64,000 bases of DNA from Planktomarina temperata RCA23 (GTDB lineage: Bacteria > Pseudomonadota > Alphaproteobacteria > Rhodobacterales > Rhodobacteraceae), in the NCBI RefSeq assembly GCF_000738435.1, contig NZ_CP003984.1, positions 868,001-932,000 on the forward strand. Reading direction: 5' to 3'. A program made the translations under genes and the position numbers. This document shows, one piece after another, positions 25,838-33,218 of the stretch. The first letter of the stretch is position 1. Each line of letters begins with the position of its first letter. The notes below the pieces were generated by a model. The model searched no databases, was not told the origin of the DNA, and saw nothing but the letters and a program-made list of their open reading frames with translations.

Positions 25838-25963
25838 TCACCGGCCAGAGATAACCCTTGGGTCCCGCAACACATCTTTGGTTTCGTCCTTGAAGATGAC
25901 GTCCAAAAGCGGGCCTGGCCGGAGTGGTGGAATTTGCGTTTTGACACGGAGAGTTTCTTTCAT
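25838..25963 (-). CDS. Small ORF of 41 aa upstream of galB, unrecognised
   Basis: The frame starts MKETLRVKTQIPPLRPGPLL and ends RVISGR. The composition looks protein-like and it is in the direction of the gal operon, 84 bp before galB. No ribosome binding site of note and no recognised family. It may be a leader peptide, the remnant of a lost gene, or chance. Confidence 0.3.
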   Translation of the reverse strand: MKETLRVKTQIPPLRPGPLLDVIFKDETKDVLRDPRVISGR

Positions 25964-26070
25964 AGTGGTCGGAACATGCGCAGAGGTGATGTCAGATTGC
26001 ATACAGAAATTTTGTTCGGCAAGTGATTCTTACCGTATTTTCGCGAAATTCGCCAAGAAAACCACCATAA

Positions 26071-26080
26071 TGTATACAAT
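26071..26080. promoter_or_regulatory. GntR-type operator TGTATACAAT (site 1)
   Basis: The 8-bp palindrome TGTATACA followed by AT, between galB and the TauE gene. The same 10-mer occurs twice more before the GntR gene (27028, 27111). Sites of the form TTGTATACAA are typical of FCD-class GntR regulators, so this is the probable control point of the gal operon, TauE or both. Confidence 0.65.
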
Positions 26081-26247
26081 TTGACGATCCCTGGAGGTGA
26101 ATTCATTGAATGACCTAAGGGCTTTTTGTGCGTTCTATGCGCGGCATCAATTGATGAGGCTGAAGTTATATGCCATGCCAGCGCAGCGGTATGCGGCCTC
26201 GACAAGGGGGTGCGGAGCCTTTGGGGTGTTTAGTTGGATGGCAAGCG

Positions 26248-26994
26248 ATGGAATGGGTGAATATAGTTTGTTTGGTGCTCGCTTTTTACTTTGGCGGCAT
26301 GATTAAGGGGGCAACAGGCGCGGGTGCACCTATAATCGCCATACCGATCATCTCCTTACTTTACGACGTGCCGACAGCGGTGGCTGCATTCACGGTGCCG
26401 AATTTCCTGTCCAATGTTTGGCAAAGTTGGAAATTTCGAAGCCATCGAGTCACAGGCAGCTTTGCTCGGATTTTTGCGGGCGCCGGGCTCCTGGGGGCCG
26501 GGGTGGGCACTTTGGGCTTGGCATATCTGCCGCCTGCGCTCTTGTCTGTGATACTCAGCGCTATTGTGATTGCCTATTTGATCTTTCGCAGGGTCAAGCC
26601 GGATTGGAGCCTTCCTCTGCCAGTCGCCAAGCGAGTTGGGCCGTTGGTTGGGTTTATTGCTGGGACGTTGCAGGGGGCGGCGGGTATCTCGGCGCCTGTG
26701 TCTATAACCTTTCTGAATGCCATTAAGCTGTCACGCTCTGGTTTTATTGCAGTGGTTTCCATGTTCTTTGTTGCCATGTCTTTGGTGCAAATGCCCCTGC
26801 TGGTGCACTACGAATTGTTAACGCTGGAGTTGGCGGGATATGGGGTGATTGGCACGGCGCTGATCTTTATAGGCATGCCGTTTGGTGAGTGGATCATATC
26901 GAAGTTCCCAGCGGAGCGGTTTGATGAAATTATCCAAATTCTATTATTTGTGATGGTATTGAGTTTGATTTTCAAAGCGCTCGGGTCGGGGTAA
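26248..26994 (+). CDS. TauE/SafE-family (DUF81) membrane transporter
   Basis: A 248 aa permease with about eight hydrophobic segments. The start at 26248 (MEWVNIVCLVLAFYFGGMIKGATG) puts the family's GxxxKGATGxG motif in the first helix, as expected; an in-frame ATG 26 codons earlier would add a hydrophilic tail. GTLQGAAGISAPVSITFLNA in the middle is the repeat of the same motif in the second half. The family moves sulfonates, sulfite or organic anions. In this place it may carry an aromatic or dicarboxylic acid of the pathway; that is inference. Confidence 0.84.
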   Translation: MEWVNIVCLVLAFYFGGMIKGATGAGAPIIAIPIISLLYDVPTAVAAFTVPNFLSNVWQSWKFRSHRVTGSFARIFAGAGLLGAGVGTLGLAYLPPALLSVILSAIVIAYLIFRRVKPDWSLPLPVAKRVGPLVGFIAGTLQGAAGISAPVSITFLNAIKLSRSGFIAVVSMFFVAMSLVQMPLLVHYELLTLELAGYGVIGTALIFIGMPFGEWIISKFPAERFDEIIQILLFVMVLSLIFKALGSG

Positions 26995-27027
26995 GCGCGG
27001 ATTTTTTCGGCCGTCAAACCTGATTAA

Positions 27028-27037
27028 TGTATACAAT
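27028..27037. promoter_or_regulatory. GntR-type operator TGTATACAAT (site 2)
   Basis: Second copy of the 10-mer, 137 bp before the GntR start and just after the TauE stop. With site 3 it probably serves autoregulation and control of the demethylase-TRAP-dioxygenase operon. Confidence 0.65.
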
Positions 27038-27107
27038 ATTGTGCGATGACGTCGTAGATTTGCGATAAATTCCGTCTATTTTAAAGAATCACTTTCAATG
27101 TCGGGAC

Positions 27108-27121
27108 AATTGTATACAATT
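27108..27121. promoter_or_regulatory. GntR-type operator AATTGTATACAATT (site 3)
   Basis: A perfect 14-bp palindrome 43 bp before the GntR start codon. It contains the shared TGTATACAAT and is the best of the three sites. Its position fits repression of the regulator's own promoter. Confidence 0.72.
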
Positions 27122-27164
27122 TTGAGAGCAAACAACGTAAGACAGATTGGTTTTGGAGGCGGCA

Positions 27165-27896
27165 TTGGGATCAAAACACCTCAATCAAACGGAAAAAGCT
27201 CTGATTGGGCTACGATCTATGATTATGGCAGGTCGATTCAAAACCGGTCAACGTCTGCCTGAAATCGCGGTCTCTGAGCAATTGGGCATCTCGCGCACCC
27301 CGCTGCGGCAAGCCATGGATCGGCTGGTGGCGGAGGGTTTGCTGGATCGGATTTCGACGGGCGGGTGCCGGGTGGCGCGCTTTACCAAAGAAGATATCGC
27401 GGATGCGATCCAAATCCGCGGGGTCATCGAAGGCACGGCGGCCCGTATGGCGGCAGAGCGCGGCGCGGATCCAGATCTTCTCGCCCATGCGAAATCCATC
27501 CTGAGCCAGATTGACACGGCCTTGAGTGAAAGCGGAGGGATTGATTTTGACGCCTATGTCAGTGCCAATCGGGCGTTTCATGATATTATTGCGCATCTGT
27601 CTGGCAGTGCGCTCATGATCCGCGAATTGGACCGGATGGCTCAACTGCCCTTGGCGTCCCCTTCGGCCTTTTTGAGCGATCAGGAATTGATCCCGGATTT
27701 TCAGGAGTCCTTGAAACATGCTCAGCGGCAGCATCGCACCATTCTTGAAGCTATTGAGAACCGCGAAGGCAGCCGTGCGGAGGCTTTGGCGCGCGAACAC
27801 GCGCGTCTGGCCTTGATGAATTTTAACTATCTCACCGAACAAAAGCCGGCCCGGGCAAGAAACGTACCTGGGCTGGCTCTTCTTACTGAAAAATAA
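27165..27896 (+). CDS. GntR-family transcriptional regulator, FCD (FadR) class
   Basis: A 243 aa regulator. The winged helix-turn-helix is at about 10-75 (LPEIAVSEQLGISRTPLRQAMDRLVAEGLL) and the FCD effector domain covers about 90-225. FCD metal/ligand residues appear in ANRAFHDIIAHLSG and in RQHRTILEAIENRE. TTG at 27165 is chosen as start because GGAGG lies 6 nt before it; a TTG 18 bp upstream is the alternative. The gene sits 17 bp before the O-demethylase gene and is preceded by two copies of a palindrome that also lies before the gal operon, so it likely controls both arms of the pathway. Confidence 0.88.
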   Translation: MGSKHLNQTEKALIGLRSMIMAGRFKTGQRLPEIAVSEQLGISRTPLRQAMDRLVAEGLLDRISTGGCRVARFTKEDIADAIQIRGVIEGTAARMAAERGADPDLLAHAKSILSQIDTALSESGGIDFDAYVSANRAFHDIIAHLSGSALMIRELDRMAQLPLASPSAFLSDQELIPDFQESLKHAQRQHRTILEAIENREGSRAEALAREHARLALMNFNYLTEQKPARARNVPGLALLTEK

Positions 27897-27913
27897 CGTC
27901 CTTGGAGAACTCT

Positions 27914-29314
27914 ATGACAAGTTTAAGTGCAAAAATCGAAAGCCACGGGAATGCAGTAGATATGCTGCGCAATTCGCAGATCGGCATGTATGTCTATCCT
28001 GTGGTTGCGCCAGAATATACCAATTGGCGCAATGAACAGGCCGCTTGGCGCAAGTCTGCGGTTCTGTTTGATCAAACGCACCATATGGATGAGTTGATTG
28101 TCGAGGGGCCAGATGCAGAGGCTTTTCTTGCCTACGTAGGCATCAATGCTTTTGGCAATTTCGATCTCAACCGTGCCAAGCATTTTGTGCCTGTGACCCC
28201 TGCGGGCCATGTCATCGGGGATATGATTATTTTCCGCGAGCGCATGGATAAATTCATCCTGGTGGGCCGCGCTCCAACGGCAAATTGGGTGAAGTTTCAA
28301 GCGGCGATTGGCACTTGGAAAGTGCGCCTATTCCATGATCCGCGCTCCAACAGCCGCCCGGATGGCGAGCGGGTATTGCGCACCCATCACCGTTTCCAGA
28401 TCCAAGGTCCGGATGCGCCGGCGATTTTTGAAAAAATCAATGGTGGCCCGGTGGCGGATATTCCGTTCTTCCATGTGGATTGGATCAATGTGGGCTCCAA
28501 AAAAGTGCAGGCGCTGCGGCACGGGATGGCCGGGGCACCAGGATTGGAGATTTGGGGACCCTATGACGACAAACACTATATTCAATCCACCATTCAGCAG
28601 GCGGCGCGCGACATTGGCGTTGATCTGGTGCAGGTGGGCAGCCGTGCCTATTCGACCAACACACTGGAATCCGGCTGGATTCCATCGCCTTTGCCAGGAA
28701 TTTACACCGGCGATGGTATGATGCAGGAATACCGTGATTGGTTGGGCGCTGACAGCTATGAGGCGGCTGGTTCGATTGGTGGTAGCTTTGTGTCGAAAGA
28801 GATCTCGGACTATTACGTCAACCCGTTTGAGCTGGGCTATGGCTTCTATATTGGCTGGAAGAAAGAAAATTTCATCGGCAAGGACGCGCTGCTTAAATTG
28901 AAAGATGCGCCAAACCGCCAAAAGGTGACGTTCGAATGGAACCGCGAAGATGTGTTGAAAGTCATCGCAAGTGGCCTTGAACAGGGTACGCCATTCAAAT
29001 GGATCGATTTCCCGCAGCCAAACTATGCCTCCTCTTCGGCGGATATGGTGATGCAAGGCGACAAAATGGTCGGGATGAGCATGTTCAATGGCTACAGCTA
29101 CAATGAGCGCTGCTTTTTGAGCCTGGGCGTCGTGGCGGCGGATGTGAACATTGGGGATGTTTTGACCCTTAAATGGGGCGAACCGGAAACCACCGGCAAA
29201 ACCTCTACAGAACCGCATCAGCAAACTGAAATCCGCGTGCGGGTATCAGCAACACCCTATGCCAAGGACGCAAGAGAGAATTACGCAGACAGTTGGCGCA
29301 CAAAGGCTGACTGA
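27914..29314 (+). CDS. ligM: Tetrahydrofolate-dependent aromatic O-demethylase (LigM/DesA type, GcvT fold)
   Basis: A 466 aa GcvT-like aminomethyltransferase-fold protein. It matches Sphingobium LigM/DesA along the length from memory: EMLRNSQIG-type N-terminus (DMLRNSQIGMYVYPVVAPEY), VLFDQTHHM, RHGMAGAPGLEIWGPY, NTLESGWIPSPLP, GSIGGSFVSKEISDYYVNP and MSMFNGYSYNE. These enzymes move the methyl of vanillate, syringate or 3-O-methylgallate to tetrahydrofolate. ATG at 27914 has GGAG 7 nt upstream. Neighbouring gal genes make vanillate, 3-O-methylgallate or syringate the likely substrates; which one cannot be told by eye. Confidence 0.86.
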   Translation: MTSLSAKIESHGNAVDMLRNSQIGMYVYPVVAPEYTNWRNEQAAWRKSAVLFDQTHHMDELIVEGPDAEAFLAYVGINAFGNFDLNRAKHFVPVTPAGHVIGDMIIFRERMDKFILVGRAPTANWVKFQAAIGTWKVRLFHDPRSNSRPDGERVLRTHHRFQIQGPDAPAIFEKINGGPVADIPFFHVDWINVGSKKVQALRHGMAGAPGLEIWGPYDDKHYIQSTIQQAARDIGVDLVQVGSRAYSTNTLESGWIPSPLPGIYTGDGMMQEYRDWLGADSYEAAGSIGGSFVSKEISDYYVNPFELGYGFYIGWKKENFIGKDALLKLKDAPNRQKVTFEWNREDVLKVIASGLEQGTPFKWIDFPQPNYASSSADMVMQGDKMVGMSMFNGYSYNERCFLSLGVVAADVNIGDVLTLKWGEPETTGKTSTEPHQQTEIRVRVSATPYAKDARENYADSWRTKAD

Positions 29315-29322
29315 TAAAAACG

Positions 29323-29349
29323 GGCGCAGTGTTGTTATGGCGCTGCGCC
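29323..29349 (+). terminator. Hairpin in the O-demethylase / TRAP intergenic gap
   Basis: GGCGCAG and CTGCGCC can pair across a 13-nt loop shortly after the demethylase stop and before the TRAP binding-protein gene. No T-run; likely an mRNA-processing or attenuating structure. Confidence 0.45.
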
Positions 29350-29390
29350 AACATAAGACCAACAAAAGTTGATCCTGGGAGGAAAAGACG

Positions 29391-30368
29391 ATGAAATTTG
29401 CCAATATACTTGCAGTATCCGCCTTAACATTGGCGGCCCTGCCGGCAAGCTCAGAGGAGTTGAGCTTTGCCAATTTTACCCCACCGTTCCATACAGTGAA
29501 TGCCTCGGTTATCGAGAAAATGAACGTTGATCTCAATTCGGCGACGGGGGGCGCATTGACGGTGCGCGGCTATCATGGCGGTGAATTGGGCGCTGGGCCC
29601 GTGGAGCAATATGTGCGCGTCGTGCAAGGCGTGGCCGATATTGCCTGGGGCCTGCCTGGCTATACCAGCTCGCAATTTGAAAAAACCATGATTGTCGAGC
29701 TGCCCGGCACGTTGAGCAATGAGGACGCGGGCTATGCGGCAATGTGGAAGGCTTACAGCGATCACCTCGCCAGCGAATTCCCGGGCACCGTGCCTGTCGC
29801 TCTTTGGACGTCTGAGCCCAATGTGTTTATCATGAAAGACCATGTGATCCGTAAACCCTCTGATTTGGCTGGGCTAAAGGTGCGGGTCGCGGGCGCAACG
29901 GCGGCCGATGTTGCCACCGCTTTAGGAGCGACGCCTGTTCAAATGCCGATCAACCAAGTCTACAATGCGTTGCAAACAGGCTTGATTGATGGGGTCATTA
30001 CAGGCTCATCGACATTGAATGACTTTAAATTGGACGAGGTTGCCAACAGTTACACCTTTGGCGCGAACCTTGGTCGCTTGTCCTTCTACGCGGTGATGAA
30101 CAAAAAGAAATATGACAGCCTATCGGCAGAGCATCGCGCGGCTTTGGACAATGTCAGAGGAATGCCCCTGTCGAAAAGTGCAGAGGACGCATGGAATGAA
30201 ACTGCGATTGAAGGTGTCGCCGCAGCTCGTTTGCTTGATGACAATACATTCGTTGACCTGACTGAAGCGGAAGCCGCGGCTTTTGCGGCGGCGATTGCAC
30301 CGGTCACCGGCGCATATGTTGATGCGGTAGGCGGTCAAGCAGCGCAAGCTGCGATGCAGGCCAAATAA
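29391..30368 (+). CDS. DctP-type TRAP transporter solute-binding protein
   Basis: A 325 aa periplasmic protein with a signal peptide (MKFANILAVSALTLAALPASS, then EELSFANF). The family features are an early PPFHTVNASVIEKMN segment and the PSDLAGLKVRVAG region, where an Arg in the KVR turn normally holds the ligand carboxylate. NQVYNALQTGLIDGVITG is the usual NEIYTALQTGxVDG motif. GGGAGG precedes the ATG by 9 nt. Works with DctQ and DctM encoded next; the ligand is probably an aromatic acid of the O-demethylation pathway. Confidence 0.88.
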   Translation: MKFANILAVSALTLAALPASSEELSFANFTPPFHTVNASVIEKMNVDLNSATGGALTVRGYHGGELGAGPVEQYVRVVQGVADIAWGLPGYTSSQFEKTMIVELPGTLSNEDAGYAAMWKAYSDHLASEFPGTVPVALWTSEPNVFIMKDHVIRKPSDLAGLKVRVAGATAADVATALGATPVQMPINQVYNALQTGLIDGVITGSSTLNDFKLDEVANSYTFGANLGRLSFYAVMNKKKYDSLSAEHRAALDNVRGMPLSKSAEDAWNETAIEGVAAARLLDDNTFVDLTEAEAAAFAAAIAPVTGAYVDAVGGQAAQAAMQAK

Positions 30369-30370
30369 AG

Positions 30371-30883
30371 ATGATTGCGCATTTGCGCATCTGGGCGGAC
30401 AGGCTGATTGGCTTGTCCGCCAACCTTGGCGCCTTGGGCCTTATCGTCGAAGTGGGTGTCATATTGGTGGATGTGATCGGTCGAAGTTTTGGCGTGCCAC
30501 TTTATGGCTCGCAAGATTTGATTTCGATGTCGATGGTCGTTTTGGTCTTTGGCGCCATGGCGCTTTGTGATCGCCAGCGTGGACATATCGCCGTGGATCT
30601 CTTTGAGCCGCGCTTTCCCGCCGCCTTGAACCGAGCAATTGATATTCTGGCCGCGCTTCTGGGCGCTGTTGTTTTTGCCTTTATTGCCTATGCGATTATC
30701 GACAGCGCTAAGTTGAGCGTCATGTTGAACCTCTCAACCAATCTGTTGCGCTTGCCAAAAGCATGGTTTCAGTGGGGATTGGCTGGATTTTCTATAATTA
30801 CCGCCCTTGGCATGACCCTGCGTGCGGTTGAGTTGTGCCTGCCTGGGGTCGACCGCCCTTCAACAAAGGAGACGGCCTCATGA
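30371..30883 (+). CDS. TRAP transporter small permease (DctQ)
   Basis: A 170 aa membrane protein with four hydrophobic helices. The family pattern is seen in VEVGVILVDVIGRSFGVPLYGSQDLISMSMVVLVFGAMALCDRQRGHIAVDLF, with the conserved R-x-x-F/G-x-P, E/D-x-x-S and GH-I-x-VD blocks. Starts 2 bp after the binding-protein stop and overlaps the DctM start by 4 bp. Confidence 0.88.
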   Translation: MIAHLRIWADRLIGLSANLGALGLIVEVGVILVDVIGRSFGVPLYGSQDLISMSMVVLVFGAMALCDRQRGHIAVDLFEPRFPAALNRAIDILAALLGAVVFAFIAYAIIDSAKLSVMLNLSTNLLRLPKAWFQWGLAGFSIITALGMTLRAVELCLPGVDRPSTKETAS

Positions 30884-32184
30884 GTGCAGAAGCTCTCGGT
30901 TTTAGCGGTATTGTTGCCCTTCTGATCCTCTTGGTGCTGCGTGTTCCCGTTGCCTTTGCCATGTTTCTGGTCGGATTTTTGGGCATTTGGGCATTGAACG
31001 GTTGGAATGGAGCGATGGGGCTTTTGTCGTCGGAAACCTTCACGCTCGCCTCCAGCAGTGAGTTGGTCGTGGTTCCGCTGTTTATCCTGATGGGAAATAT
31101 CGCCTCGACAACCGGAATGAGCCGGCAATTATACAATGCCGCTTATGCCGTCATTGGCCATATTCGCGGTGGATTGGCATCCGCAACCCTTTTGGGCTGT
31201 GGTGGTTTTGCGGCGCTATCTGGGTCGTCCGTGGCCTCTGCCCTCACCATGGGTAAAGTGTCCTTGTCGGAAATGGACCGCTATGGATACGATCCACGTT
31301 TATCCACCGGGGTCGTGGCGGCGGGGGGGACCTTGGGAATCTTGATCCCACCGTCGACGGGCTTTGTTATTTTTGCAATTTTAACCGAGCAATCCATCGG
31401 TCGCTTATTTTTGGCCGGTGTCTTTCCTGGGCTTTTGCTCTTAGCCATCTTTGTGATCACGGTGAGCATCATCTGCTGGTTTCGTCCCGAAGCCGGCCCG
31501 CCCGGCCTGCGCAGGTCATTGTCTGAAAAATTGACCGCAGTCACGGGTGCCTTGCCGATTTTATTGGTGATTGCCTCGACCATTGGCGGCATCTATGGGG
31601 GGCTATTTTCTCCGGTTGAGGCCGCTGGAGTGGGCGCTGCCTTTGTCATTATCTATGGTATCGTCACGCGCAGCCTGTCACTGTCCGCGTTCTGGCAAGC
31701 GGCGCGGGCCTCTGTTGTGACCACAGCTACGGTCATGCTGATCTTGATCGCCGCCCATATGGTCAATCCATTCCTCGCCCTCAGCCATGTGCCAACCTAT
31801 GTGGGCGAAGCGCTGATTGCCTTGGATATCCCCGTGCTGGGCACTTTGGTCTTGATGCTCTTGGTTTATCTGGTCCTGGGGTGTTTTTTGGAGGGGTTTG
31901 CGATGTTGGTGCTTACGCTTCCGATATTTTTCCCGGTGGTCCTGCAAATGGGTATTGATCCCATTTGGTTTGGGGTTTTGGTCGTGCTGACATTAGAAAT
32001 GGGGCTCATATCGCCGCCGGTGGGCATCAATGTGTTTATCGTCAAATCTGTGGCCCCCAAAGTGGCCTTGGCCGATATCTTCCGCGGCGTCTTGCCCTTT
32101 TGGCTGGCCATGCTGGTGACGCTGGGGATCTTGATCGCCTTTCCTCAGATTTCACTCCTCTTGCCCAATACAATGTTTAACTAG
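30880..32184 (+). CDS. TRAP transporter large permease (DctM)
   Basis: A 434 aa membrane protein with about twelve helices. The start at 30880 makes an ATGA overlap with DctQ; an upstream ATG in the same frame lies inside DctQ. Family blocks are LLGCGGFAALSGSSVASALTMGKVSLSEM, GGTLGILIPPSTGFVIFAILTEQSIGRLF and the helix-rich C-terminus ending in FPQISLLLPNTMF. Forms the ion-coupled channel with DctQ. Confidence 0.9.
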   Translation: MSAEALGFSGIVALLILLVLRVPVAFAMFLVGFLGIWALNGWNGAMGLLSSETFTLASSSELVVVPLFILMGNIASTTGMSRQLYNAAYAVIGHIRGGLASATLLGCGGFAALSGSSVASALTMGKVSLSEMDRYGYDPRLSTGVVAAGGTLGILIPPSTGFVIFAILTEQSIGRLFLAGVFPGLLLLAIFVITVSIICWFRPEAGPPGLRRSLSEKLTAVTGALPILLVIASTIGGIYGGLFSPVEAAGVGAAFVIIYGIVTRSLSLSAFWQAARASVVTTATVMLILIAAHMVNPFLALSHVPTYVGEALIALDIPVLGTLVLMLLVYLVLGCFLEGFAMLVLTLPIFFPVVLQMGIDPIWFGVLVVLTLEMGLISPPVGINVFIVKSVAPKVALADIFRGVLPFWLAMLVTLGILIAFPQISLLLPNTMFN

Positions 32185-32199
32185 AGCCGGGAGCGCACC

Positions 32200-32271
32200 A
32201 TGATCGGATCTCACCTCAAACAAGAGCGAACACCGGGCATGATGCTCGCAGCAGGGGGCATAGGCGGATGA
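32200..32271 (+). CDS. Possible 23-aa ORF translationally coupled to the dioxygenase gene
   Basis: ATG at 32200 follows GGGAG with 6 nt spacing, and the frame reads MIGSHLKQERTPGMMLAAGG then IGG and stops in an ATGA overlap with the dioxygenase start. It could be a leader that delivers ribosomes to the dioxygenase start, which has no ribosome binding site as clear as this one, or the stump of a lost gene. Confidence 0.4.
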   Translation: MIGSHLKQERTPGMMLAAGGIGG

Positions 32272-33209
32272 ATGATATCGCACATCTGGGGCATGTAGAG
32301 CTTTACACAAATCAGTTTGACGCCAGTTTGGATTTTTTCACGCGCGTTTATGGGCTCACGCTCACCGAGCAAGATGCAACGAGTGCCTATCTGCGCGCCT
32401 TTGATGATTATGAGCATCACAGTTTGAAACTGACCCGGCATCACACCACCGGTGTGGCGCATATTGCCTATCGGGCTTCCTCTGAAGCGGCCTTGCTGTC
32501 GCGTGTCGCCAAAATTGAGGCCAGTGGCTATGAGGTGATCGGATGGGTGGATGGCGACCCGGGACATGGGCGCGCCTTTCGCTTCAAAGATCCTTTCGAA
32601 CATGTTTTTGAAATTTACTGGGAGACGCAGCGTTACCATGCCCCAGATGTAGAAAAGCCAGCGCTAAAAAATATTGCTCAGCGCTATCACGGACGCGGTG
32701 CCGCGCCCCGGCGCCTGGATCACTTGAACCTCTTGGCAGCCAATGTTGAAGAATTTCAACGATTTATGGAAACCTGCCTTGGCAGCCGGGTCACAGAAAT
32801 GATCCAGCTCGACAATGGCCGGATCGGTGGATGTTGGTTTACCGTGAATAATAAGACCTATGATTTGGCCTGTACGGAAGAACATGGCGCGGGCACAGGC
32901 CGTTTCCATCATCTCACATATGCCACAGATCAACGTGAGGATATATTGCGGGCCGCAGATATTTTCCTTGAAAATGGTGTTCACATTGAAACCGGTCCCC
33001 ATAAACATGCCATCCAAGGCACATTTTTTCTCTATATTTGGGAGCCTGCCGGCAATAGGATTGAACTTGCAAATTCCGGTGCTCGGTTGATTTTGGCGCC
33101 CGATTGGGAGCCGGTGGTTTGGACTGAGAGCGAGCGCAAAAAGGGGCAGGCTTGGGGGCTAAAAACCATTGAGACCTTCCATACGCACGGAACGCCGCCG
33201 GTAGAATAG
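32268..33209 (+). CDS. Type I extradiol ring-cleavage dioxygenase (VOC fold, catechol 2,3-dioxygenase-like)
   Basis: A 313 aa two-domain vicinal-oxygen-chelate protein. The second domain has the metal triad His152 (LDHLNLL), His214 or 215 (FHHLTYA) and Glu266 (GNRIEL), plus His247 and Tyr256 in HAIQGTFFLYIWEPAGNRIEL, which line up with the catalytic His and Tyr of XylE/HpcD. The position that is a second-sphere His in those enzymes appears to be Tyr198 (TYDLA). The N-terminal domain is intact but catalytically empty, as usual. It follows the TRAP genes in the O-demethylase operon and is the only ring-cleaving enzyme in the window. Confidence 0.84.
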   Translation: MNDIAHLGHVELYTNQFDASLDFFTRVYGLTLTEQDATSAYLRAFDDYEHHSLKLTRHHTTGVAHIAYRASSEAALLSRVAKIEASGYEVIGWVDGDPGHGRAFRFKDPFEHVFEIYWETQRYHAPDVEKPALKNIAQRYHGRGAAPRRLDHLNLLAANVEEFQRFMETCLGSRVTEMIQLDNGRIGGCWFTVNNKTYDLACTEEHGAGTGRFHHLTYATDQREDILRAADIFLENGVHIETGPHKHAIQGTFFLYIWEPAGNRIELANSGARLILAPDWEPVVWTESERKKGQAWGLKTIETFHTHGTPPVE

Positions 33210-33218
33210 GGCTGATTA

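Larger units (their letters stand above)
25754..26247. other. Regulatory gap between galB and the TauE gene
   Basis: About 490 bp between divergent units. It holds one TGTATACAAT operator (26071-26080) and one small minus-strand frame (25838-25963). The rest shows no recognisable gene; longer plus-strand frames here lack a ribosome binding site and known motifs. Confidence 0.5.

Noticed and set aside
26097-26306. Plus-strand frame overlapping the TauE start
   Set aside because: Out of frame with the clear TauE coding sequence and without motif; a shadow frame.
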